Source: Neurospora crassa OR74A (Eukaryota > Ascomycota > Sordariomycetes > Sordariales > Sordariaceae). Taken from it: a stretch of DNA of 64,000 bases. The stretch spans positions 6,372,247 to 6,436,246 of the forward strand of contig NC_026505.1 of assembly GCF_000182925.2 (NCBI RefSeq), in the 5' to 3' direction. Both the position numbers and the translations under genes were made by a program. The notes under the pieces are model-generated. The model was not told the origin of the DNA, made no database searches, and worked only from the letters and a program-made list of their open reading frames with translations. Every line of letters starts with the position of its first letter. The stretch's first letter is position 1. Below, piece after piece: positions 1 to 8,811 of this stretch.

Positions 1-1223
1 AGAAGTCCAAGTCCGAGTCGCTAGAAACCGAGACGACCGACAAGAAGGCCAAGAGGTCGAAAAAGTCCAAGAAGAGCAAGCTAGAGGCTGAGCCAGAGCA
101 GCCTGAAGAGGAGGAGGAGAAGCCTGAGCAGGAGGCGGCCGTCGCATCAGAATCCGAGGCTGAGGAAAAGAAGAAGCGCAAGAGCAAGGACAAGAAAGAG
201 AAGAAGGAAAAGAAGGACAAGAAGGACAAGAAGAAGCGACAAGCATCCGCCACCCCCGAGCCCGAGCCCGAGACCACAACCGATGCGATGGACGTCGACA
301 CCACTACCACCTTCCCCACTGACGACGACGCCGACTTCCCCTTCTACACACAGGTCCACTCGCTCTATGTGCCCTTCTATCCCTGCGGCTTTGACAAGCC
401 CATCACCAACGTCGCCGCCCAACACCTCGAACCTCTGCTCAACCACTACTCCCCTGTCCTTCGCGGCGTTCTCCTCCGCTATACCAACCTGAACCTCTCG
501 GAGCGCCCCGTTCAAGCCTCCGTCATTAACCCGCCCACCGATAAGACTCCTGCCCTCTTACGTTCGGTCGACGAATACGCCGTCGGTTTTGCCTACCTGA
601 CCTTTGACGCACACATATTCAAGCCTGCCCGCGGCAAGTGGATGGAGGGTGTTGTCCAGCTGCAGTCCGAAGGCCACATTGGCGTGCAATGCTGGGGGAG
701 GTTCAACGCCAGTATCGAGGCCAAGAGGTTGCCGAAGGGGTGGAAGTGGGTAGATCTCAAGGGCGACCACAAGTCGTACAACCAACAAGAGGAGGAGCAG
801 CAGGAGGAGGAGGAACAACAAGAGGAAGAGGACCAGCTGGACGGCGAAGAGCTGCAGGTGGTCGAACAAGTGCACACCACCGGCTACTGGGTCGACGCCT
901 CCGGAAAGAAGGTCTCGGGCAAGGTGCGCTTCAGAATCAAGAACTTTGACGTTGGTCTCGCCGGTGATTACGGCTACCTCTCGCTCGAAGGCACATTCCT
1001 CAACGACCAAGACGAGCGCGCCCTGCAAAAGGAGGAGCGCGAGCTGGAGCGCAAGCGCCGCTCGAGGCAGAACCCCGGCGGTCTCCTCAGGCCAATGAGC
1101 AGGAGGGTGCCCGAGTTCAGCATGACCAAGTTCGGCAAGGAGGAGGAGGAAGAGGATGCGGGCCAGAGGACCGTGTTTGCAAAGGTGACGGGCAAGGAGG
1201 GAGATGTTACGCCGGATGATTAG
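1..1223 (+). CDS. rpa43: DNA-directed RNA polymerase I subunit RPA43, 3' part (5' end outside window)
   Basis: The reading frame is open from base 3 and ends at TAG 1221-1223, so the gene enters from the left edge. The first ~95 visible residues are a Lys/Glu-rich low-complexity tail of the kind nucleolar proteins carry. From the internal Met at 288 comes an Rpb7/RPA43 N-terminal-like fold (aromatic-rich FYTQVHSLYVPFYPCGF, then HLEPLLNHYSPVLRGVLLRY), then a beta-rich OB-like part (WMEGVVQLQSEGHIGVQCWGRFNASI). An acidic Gln/Glu insert (bases ~786-840) splits the OB region before VSGKVRFRIKNFDV and YGYLSLEGTFL. RPA43 with RPA14 forms the Pol I stalk that contacts Rrn3 in rRNA transcription. The C-terminus is basic/acidic. 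The family call is by recognition; the true start lies upstream of the window. Confidence 0.85.
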   Translation, partial: KSKSESLETETTDKKAKRSKKSKKSKLEAEPEQPEEEEEKPEQEAAVASESEAEEKKKRKSKDKKEKKEKKDKKDKKKRQASATPEPEPETTTDAMDVDTTTTFPTDDDADFPFYTQVHSLYVPFYPCGFDKPITNVAAQHLEPLLNHYSPVLRGVLLRYTNLNLSERPVQASVINPPTDKTPALLRSVDEYAVGFAYLTFDAHIFKPARGKWMEGVVQLQSEGHIGVQCWGRFNASIEAKRLPKGWKWVDLKGDHKSYNQQEEEQQEEEEQQEEEDQLDGEELQVVEQVHTTGYWVDASGKKVSGKVRFRIKNFDVGLAGDYGYLSLEGTFLNDQDERALQKEERELERKRRSRQNPGGLLRPMSRRVPEFSMTKFGKEEEEEDAGQRTVFAKVTGKEGDVTPDD

Positions 1224-2343
1224 GTGTGGTCAGGCCTTACGTGCTCGGGGTCGTCGCCGGTTAAGCAACCAAGGGGAAGCAGTCAAAGAAGTAGCCCGAT
1301 GACGCCGAGGAGTCCGGGGTTTCGGTAGTGCCCGAGACCTTTTATCGTGGAGGCTGAGGTTGATCCCGAGGCCGAGGCCCTGTGGAAGTGGACCAGGTGA
1401 TGCCACCCAGTGGATGTGGATGTGGGCATATAATTTCATGTGTTTCTCTCTCTTGGGTCGGAGTTGCGGGCTTGTATGTGTTTTGTCATTTGCATTGTCC
1501 TTTCTTTTTCTGTCTGTACGAGATACATACTACGTTTGATAGCAAAACCCCTTCAACTGCAATGGTGGCATATAGACACCATCTTTGATCATGTTGGTTG
1601 GGGAAAGGGGGCCATGGGGAAGAGGGTTTTAGAAGGATTAGACTGATACCATTTGTCTGGGCTGTCGTCTTTTGTGAAACCGTCTAGGAAGTCATGTGGG
1701 AATACACGGCACAGTCACTGAAGTTCACGACGTCGTTGGTGGGTGGGTTGAGAGCGACGGATCTCGTACCGGCACCCTTCGACATACTGTGGTACCAGGG
1801 CAGTTTCAAGACCTCCCGGTTTCTGCCCCAGCTCTGGACTCTGGACTCTGAGCTCGTCCATGCCCGGAAACTCTGCATGTCAGTTGGGCGAAGTGGCCTT
1901 TTTACGTTCTCATTTATTCTTACCTACAACGGTCACCTAGGGCATTCATGAAGCCCGCCCGAGTGGTCACGGTCAGTCCTGTTCACTTTGTCAACGGGCA
2001 CATTGCTCTTGTTAGTGCATGACGCTAACCGTACCCACGAACAGGGGGGTCCCTAACAAGTACTGTGCCCATAGCCCTAGCGGCAAAATTGTGTTAGTGA
2101 CGACGTGAAATTAGACTTTAGCCTGGGCCTCCACAGTCGTTTCAGCTGTTCGTCCCGTTTTCATGGAGTGACGTACATAATGAGGAGTTCCGTCCCAAAC
2201 TTTATTTTCCCCTGACCTGACCAGCATTCTGAGTCGTTGTCGTTGTCGTTGTCGTCTTGGTCGACAACAATACTTCCTTGCCACCACTCAACGCCGTCGC
2301 CTCAACCCGTATCTGACCCAGTCCAAACCTTCCATCCACAGCC
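1224..2343. other. Intergenic, RPA43 3' end to PMI promoter
   Basis: No convincing gene. It should hold the RPA43 3' UTR and the mannose-6-phosphate isomerase promoter. Short open frames on both strands look like chance. Confidence 0.5.
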
Positions 2344-3792
2344 ATGCTTCCAGTTCCTCTCATCCAGCTCCAATGCGGGGTCAACTCGTACGAATGGGGA
2401 AAGAAGGGAAACTCGTCGCGCGCCGCCCAGTTTGCTGCCGCCTCGCTTGATGACAACGAGTTCAAGATTGATGAGGAGAAGCCATATGCCGAGGTAGAAA
2501 CACGCCCGTTTTGTTTTCCCTCGTGTCCTCATGCGTCAACCGCTAACCTTCACCACCAACAGCTATGGATGGGCACGCACCCCTCCAATCCGTCCAAGGA
2601 CAAACACACTGGCCGCACCTTGCTCGAGCTCATCCAAGACAACCAAGCTCTCCTCTCCCCCGCCATCGCCGAGCGCTACCAAAACAAGCTGCCTTTCCTC
2701 TTCAAGGTCCTGTCCATCCAGAAAGCCCTATCGATCCAGGCCCACCCCAACAAGAAGCTCGCCGAGAAGCTGCATGCCCGCGACCCCAAAAACTACCCCG
2801 ATGACAACCACAAGCCCGAGATGGCCATTGCCATTAGCGACTTTGAGGGCCTCTGCGGCTTCCGTCCGTTGAAGGAGATTGCCCACTTCCTCGACAACGT
2901 GCCTGCTCTGCGACAGCTGGTGGGTGAGGACAAGGCGAAGGCATTCGTCGAGACTGTCAAGAGGAATGACGGAAACGAATCGGACGAGGCCACGGCGGAG
3001 AACAAGAAGGTTCTACAAAGTGCTTTTGGTGCACTCATGGCTTCATCTGAGGCGGACATGACTGCTGCTGCCGACAAGCTCGTTCAGTCGGCCAAGAGCG
3101 CTGGCGCGGATTTCACCGGTACTGCTGTCCCCTCGCCGGGTGGGGCCAAGCTCTCTGAGCTGGTCGGTCGTCTACACGGACAATTTGGTGCCGACTACGG
3201 CCTCTTTGTCCTTTTCTTCCTCAACTTTGTCGAGATGAAGGCGGGTGAAGCGATCTATCTGAGGGCAGACGATATCCATGCCTACATCAGCGGTGACATC
3301 ATCGAATGCATGGCCAGCAGCGACAATGTTGTGCGCGCAGGCTTCACCCCCAAGTTCAAGGACGTTGACAATTTGGTCAATATGCTTACATACGACTTTG
3401 CGCCTATTGAACAGCAGAAGATGGAGCCCACCGACTACACCCAGGATGTAAAGAACAAGCGCGAAGCTGGCGCGACACTGAACCAGACTGCCATCGACTC
3501 CCAATCAGAGATTGTAGAGTACAACCCACCAATTGAGGAGTTCAGTGTCGTCCGCTCGTTGCTCAAGAGCCAAGGTTCCAAGGTCACCTTCAAACCCATT
3601 GACGGCCCAAGCATCATCATCTGCACCCAGGGTCAAGGCAAGATTTCAGTCGGCCCCAAGGTACAGGAGATCAAGAAGGGCCACGTTTTCTTTGTCGGCG
3701 CTACGGCCGAGTGTGTGCTCGAAAGCGAGGATGACAAGTTTGAGACTTTCAAGGCCTTTTGCGTGCTGGATGAGCAAAGTAATGGGAATTGA
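2344..3792 (+). CDS. manA: Mannose-6-phosphate isomerase (type I, zinc), two exons
   Basis: Interconverts fructose-6-P and mannose-6-P, feeding GDP-mannose for glycosylation and cell wall mannan; cytosolic. Exons 2344-2493 and 2563-3792 give 459 aa. The intron (2494-2562, 69 nt) has donor GTAGAA, branch CGCTAAC and acceptor CAACAG. It is a multiple of three with no stop, so the genomic frame reads straight through it. Removing it joins PYAE to [11 protein letters not shown], the order expected in the family. The zinc ligands fall at Q109, H111 (IQAHPNK), E136 (HKPEMA) and H289 (DDIHAY), within a few residues of the fungal enzyme's known positions, which supports both the start and the splice. 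The symbol follows the Aspergillus name; yeast calls it PMI40. Confidence 0.95.
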   Translation: MLPVPLIQLQCGVNSYEWGKKGNSSRAAQFAAASLDDNEFKIDEEKPYAEVETRPFCFPSCPHASTANLHHQQLWMGTHPSNPSKDKHTGRTLLELIQDNQALLSPAIAERYQNKLPFLFKVLSIQKALSIQAHPNKKLAEKLHARDPKNYPDDNHKPEMAIAISDFEGLCGFRPLKEIAHFLDNVPALRQLVGEDKAKAFVETVKRNDGNESDEATAENKKVLQSAFGALMASSEADMTAAADKLVQSAKSAGADFTGTAVPSPGGAKLSELVGRLHGQFGADYGLFVLFFLNFVEMKAGEAIYLRADDIHAYISGDIIECMASSDNVVRAGFTPKFKDVDNLVNMLTYDFAPIEQQKMEPTDYTQDVKNKREAGATLNQTAIDSQSEIVEYNPPIEEFSVVRSLLKSQGSKVTFKPIDGPSIIICTQGQGKISVGPKVQEIKKGHVFFVGATAECVLESEDDKFETFKAFCVLDEQSNGN

Positions 3793-5938
3793 CTGCCCAA
3801 GCTATGATGGTGGAATGACAGTCGGAAAAAAGAGGTGGGAGTAGGGCGTATGCACCCCATATCGTACAATTTCTCTTCTCGTTGCTCAGTCAGCTATCAG
3901 TAATGATTTCGAAAGCTCCACCGCCAGGCGCGGGTTCCAAGTTCAGCTTTTTCCCTCTGGAGATCTCCCAATCTCCTCTGCCACATGCCAGTGTATCCTC
4001 CATGCCTCGCCCCGAAGCTTCCATTCCCCACAGGCTCCCATCAAGATCTGGAGCTATCCCGCATTCCAACCCTTTCTTGACGTCTTGTGTCATGTGCGTG
4101 CCTTGGTCCTCCCTGGAGTTTCTTTCCTTTCTTGTCTGCTACGCTCCAACTTACCCGCATTCCCCAGCGCGCAACTCCTGCACCTGCAATCTCCCACATC
4201 GCATCATCCTGCCTGCTAATTTAGCTTCTCCAAGCGCAACTTCATTTGCAATTTGCCGATCCCGATGAGCAGTCCCAGCCAGCGCTGCAGATGACGTCTT
4301 TTCTTCTTTGCCTCTTACTCACTTACGAGAACATGGAACCCTCGGCCAACCTGACCCCGACGACAACCCGAAAGGTACTTGACATGAACGACCTGCAAGT
4401 CACTCTTGAGAAATAGCACAAGGCTACCTGATGGAAAGGCATACACCAATATGAGAAGCAAGGAAGCCAGGCATATGGGGAAAGCCGGTACACGGAAAGC
4501 CTGGCGAAGCATGCGAGAAGCAGCGCTACCCAGATTTGCGGTGCCCCCCTTTTCTCGAGGGTTGGGTCGATAGGTGGGGGACAGACGTCGGGAACGATGA
4601 GAACTGCATAAAGGCAAGGAGAGGAAGAGCATTACCGTATACGCAGAAGAAACGCGCGCATCGTCAACCATGTCTCCTCTTTAAGCGCCCGGCAGCGCAG
4701 AACGAGCGCTCCCTAAGCCAGCATATGCAAGCAGACCTATACGAGGTATGTGTTTGCTTAGTCAGTCTAAACTTGAGGACATTACCCACCATCCACTCCA
4801 ACTAGGGTGCGGTTCAATGTACGGGTTCGCGCTTGTCCTGCACAGATTTGTGCTGTTCCTTTGTTCTATCTGGCCTGGTGCCAAAAGAGGAGATGGACTG
4901 GCGAGCCTCGGCAAAATCTCTCACGGTAGGCTCTGTTGGTCGGAGAAGGGACTTCGATGATCCCCAGTGGCAGCTTTTGAAGTGTATGACTGACAGGCAG
5001 CAGGAAATCTTGTCGTCAGGAGCCAGAACTAGGGTGGTCTATGCGATGTTCGCATGCCGCCGCCGCCGAAAAGGCTGGAAAGAGCAACAAGATACTTACC
5101 TACACGAAGTCGTGAGGATGATACAGCTTGGATATGATACCTCAAGACCAAAAGCATGTCATCTGTCGGTCTTGCTTATTCCACCATGAGCCCTGTCATC
5201 ATAAGTCATTTTCGGTCCCTTTGCGATATGTCTCTGAGTGTTTGGATGCGTCGGGGTCCGATAAACCAGAGCATCGGGATGTGATTTGGATTCAGCTTGC
5301 ATCTCTCGTGGTCCTCAACACTGTCAACCGAACCCGGTTTGACAGGCAACGGATCCTACATACCTCTACCCCAGACATTGGATCATGCCGAGGGGACGAA
5401 GCTTCGTCGCCGAGTTGTGATCCCCTCTTTGGGCAGAATTGACTTGCATCAATCTTTGCACGTACAATCTCACTTGGGTCACCGCAACAAAATACGCACT
5501 CAATGTGTTGGATGGGTACGAAAAGGGGCGCATGCGATTGTCCACAAGTCACCAAGCAAGGCGTCAACAACCCCCTGAATTCCCTCAGGTTGATTTGCTT
5601 ACATCCTACATTGACTCGACTTGGCTTGACGTTGCTTGGATGTGCCTACATTCTGCCTAGTTGGCTTGACTTGCCTTGCCAGATCTCTAACTACCTAGGT
5701 AGATTGAGGTCGGCTTGCCATGTGCTTGAGATGATGTGCTTTGTGTTCCACGTTGGCTGGAAGGGCTACGTTGGGCGAGACGTTGACAAGAATTGTCTAT
5801 AAAATACCGTCTCCCCTTCGCGGAACAGAAACATTTTTTTATCACAGCACCCAACACTCCAAAGTCAACAGACCACCTCCAAGCAAACTACTACTACCTA
5901 CTCACTTCTCAACTCAATCCACACTCAACCTTGTCAAG
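3793..5938. other. Intergenic, no supported gene
   Basis: About 2.1 kb between the isomerase and the first Thr/Val-rich gene. Open frames up to 128 codons occur on both strands (for example 3882-4268 and 4315-4671 minus), but none shows a recognisable domain or convincing splice structure. The right end holds the TATA box and leader of the next gene. Two TAGAGGTA-type or TACCTAGGTA motifs lie here (5361-5368 and near 5690). Confidence 0.45.
5798..5805 (+). promoter_or_regulatory. TATA box of the first Thr/Val-rich secreted protein gene
   Basis: TATAAAAT lies 134 bp before the ATG and is followed by a C/A-rich leader typical of strongly expressed fungal genes. Inferred from sequence and spacing only. 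Confidence 0.55.
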
Positions 5939-6503
5939 ATGGTTCAAATGACGGCAGTCCTGTTTCTCGCGGCGGCGAGGTGAGTTCACCCTTTACACCC
6001 TTTCATCACTCTGTGCTCGCTGACAATAACCTAGCTCCGTCCTTGGAGGTGCGGTTCCCGGAGCCTACTGGCCCAAGGGGCCCAAGGTCACCGAGACCGT
6101 CACCGTCACCGCCACCGAAACCGACACCGTCACCAACACTGTCACCGCCACCGACACCGTCACCAACACTGTCACCGCCACTGACACCATCACCAACTAC
6201 GTCACCGCCACCGTAACCGACACCGTCACCGAGACCGACACTGTCACCGAGACCGACACTGTCACCGAGACCGACACGGTTACGGTCACTGTCACCAAGA
6301 AGCATGGAAAAGGTCATCATCACAAGTACCCGTACTACTACGTGACCGCCACTCCGACACCCAGTGTGACTCCCAGTGCTTCTGAGACTCCCAGTTCTTC
6401 TGAGACTCCCAGTGCCTCTGAGACTCCCAGTTCTTCTGAGACTCCCAGTTCTTCTGAGACTCCCAGCGCCTCTCCGTCGCACTATGCCTGGAACAGGCTG
6501 TAA
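5939..6503 (+). CDS. Small secreted Thr/Val-rich repeat protein, copy 1
   Basis: Exons 5939-5979 and 6035-6503 give 169 aa. The intron (55 nt) has donor GTGAGT, an AATAAC branch and acceptor CTAG. The spliced N-terminus is a clear signal peptide (MVQMTAVLFLAAASSVLG). It is followed by ~60 residues of alternating TVT(E/A/N)TD repeats, a His/Lys patch (KKHGKGHHHKYPYYY), then six ETPS(S/A)S-type Ser/Thr/Pro repeats and a short end (SHYAWNRL). The Ser/Thr density suggests heavy O-glycosylation and a cell-wall or extracellular role. There is no Cys after the signal and no obvious GPI site. Paralogous to the gene at 7686: same signal sequence and same intron phase. The function is unknown to me. 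Confidence 0.8.
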
Positions 6504-7685
6504 AGCCCCGACACCTCATGCACGAAATATTGCGCCATGTTTCGTGAAAGTTTATGGTCACCTTGAGGGCCATGAGATGTCTGCTTGCATGACTTTGGAG
6601 GATCAAAGAGAAGCAAAAGATGGTACTACACTAGGTATCAACGAGGGTGAAAGTCTTGCGGCTTTTGACTTGGCGGAAGGGATACATCAATGTATTTCGA
6701 ACATTTGGGAGACCCCAGTGTTCAAAGGCGCCGGTGTATACTTGGCATTCCGGCTGGACCATGTCCGGTCCGAAGTGCCAGACACAGCATCGGGTCTTAG
6801 ATACCTAGGTAGTTTAGTCATCTAAAGAGAAAAAGGTCCATTCATCTTTCACACACATTCACATGTGCTTGTCCAGTGAGTTTTGTTGATTGGTTTGAGG
6901 TTTACCTTGGGTTCCTGTAATCGGTGGGACTCGACGCTGCTGAGCTCCATGCACAATGAATTCCCATGTCGAGCCCGGCTCTATCAAGATCAACTCAAGG
7001 ATTGACGTTTTCATGACATCGCCGAGGTGCGGGAACCACCCATTGCTTACAAGTAGGTACCTACCTACCTCTACAGAATCGGGTTTCTCTCATCACCCAC
7101 ACCGTCCTACCTACCCCAGATATCGGTGAATTGGCTCGGAGCTGCTATTTATAACTTCCCGTCCATGGAAACCTGGATCCGCGATCCCAAACCGTGGTAG
7201 CATCGAAGTCCACTCACGGAACGTGGACTGCTAGTGCAGTTAAAAGTGCAACACCAATCTATTCGGCAATAACGAGGCAATTTGGAGGCGACGACTGATT
7301 GGCTTGCCTTACACTCAGCTCCCATTACCACCGCACAACACCAAGGACCGCAATTCCAGAGCACAGGATCCGTGCAAAAGTCGAATGTCGAGATTTCTTG
7401 GCTTTCTTCATCCTCGGTTCGTGATGGCAGGCTCCATGTCCCGAATCAACTGACAATTTAGGGACTTTACGAAGGGATCTATTCAGGTGCTATTTTCAGC
7501 TTACGGTGCTCGACAGGCCGCATCGAATAAGAATTGGTCAGTGATGAAGATAAAAGCTCGGCGTCTCCTCTTCACAGGAAATAAACATGACAGCCTGGTA
7601 GCGATATCCAAGGTGAATTGACCGAATATCCTGTCTTCCATCTCAATCTACCTAGAGGTATCCAGCTCCAGCCTTTGTTGTCAAA
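6504..7685. other. Intergenic between the two Thr/Val-rich genes
   Basis: No supported gene. Contains a run of TAGGTACCTACCTACCTCTA-type sequence near 7053-7073 and the leader of copy 2, which carries a TAGAGGTA octamer (7653-7660) 26 bp before the ATG. Confidence 0.45.
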
Positions 7686-8307
7686 ATGGTCCAAAAGATT
7701 GCGGTCTTGTTCCTTGCAGCAGCGAGGTAAAATCCCCCATCCCCTCAATGTCTACATCACAATCTCTAACACTACACCTAACTGATCCAGCTCCGTCCTC
7801 GGCCAAATCACCCTCCAACCGTCCACCATCACCACCACCCGGCGCACCACCGCCAACCCAGGAGGTCCGCCTACCGTGACCCGCACCGTCACCAATACGG
7901 AATACGACACCATCACCGAGACCGAGACCCAAATCAGCACAAGCATCAGCACCACGACCGAGTCCTACATCCAGCACGTCACCACCACGGAAATCTCCAC
8001 TTATACCTCTACCGTATCTGTCCCCGTCACCGAAACCGCCGTCGTCACCTCCATCTCCACCACCACCAAGACATGGACCGACATCTGCTCTTCCTCGCCT
8101 GCCGCACAATGCCCTACCGTCACGGCCACGGTAACAGCTTGCAAGAGTTGCTTCGTCCCGCAGTGCACGACTACGAGTACCATCACCAAGCCGTGTGGGT
8201 GCCAGGCGCTGCCGACGGCAAGTGTGAGTTTTCCGTGTGGAGGGGCGGATGTGTGTAATAAGATTGGGTGTACGACTGTTTATGCGGTGAAGACTGCTGC
8301 TTGTTAG
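7686..8307 (+). CDS. Small secreted Thr-rich protein with Cys-rich C-terminus, copy 2
   Basis: Exons 7686-7726 and 7791-8307 give 185 aa. The intron (64 nt) has donor GTAAAA, branch CCTAACTGA and acceptor CCAG. Exon 1 is 41 nt, as in the upstream paralogue, and the signal peptide is nearly identical (MVQKIAVLFLAAASSVLG). The middle is Thr/Ser-rich with TVTxTxT and TTTES repeats. Unlike copy 1 it ends in a Cys-rich domain (ten Cys in the last ~75 residues, including CKSCFVPQC, CGC and CNKIGC), suggesting a disulfide-bonded extracellular module. The shared exon structure and 1.2 kb spacing point to tandem duplication followed by loss or gain of the C-terminal domain. Family not recognised beyond fungal TV-rich secreted proteins. 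Confidence 0.8.
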
Positions 8308-8811
8308 GGAGTGAGATGGGATTGGGGTAGGGGAAGGCGGAGGGAACGGAGAGTTTGAAGTAAGATGTGCTTGACGTCCATTGGAGAAACAGAATGGAAT
8401 AAAGTGGAAGATATGCGCATCGATTGGCATGAGAGGAACTGAAAAAGGAAGGAGCTCAGAGAAGGTCAGAGAATTCACCTTTCAGTTCAGATGTGTCAGA
8501 CCGGGGTTTTCCATTGAGGAAGGGACGAGCCGGTGTCACTGCTGCCAAGAGATCGGATCAATCACTCAGTGTTCAACTTGAAGATGCGATTATCGTATTA
8601 CCCAGGCATTAATCTGACTGTAATGACCTGTTCTGAAGGAGTGACTCCAGCGCCATATGCCTGCCCTCAACCCGCCAAATCACGTCATCCCAAACGCCGA
8701 TTCAAAGCACCAAACACCAAAGCATCTTCTGGGTAGAGGTATCCTTTCCCATTCAAAATCCAGCCCAAAAAGCAATTTCTTGTCGTCGCACCCGCCCAAT
8801 CTCCCCTTCCA

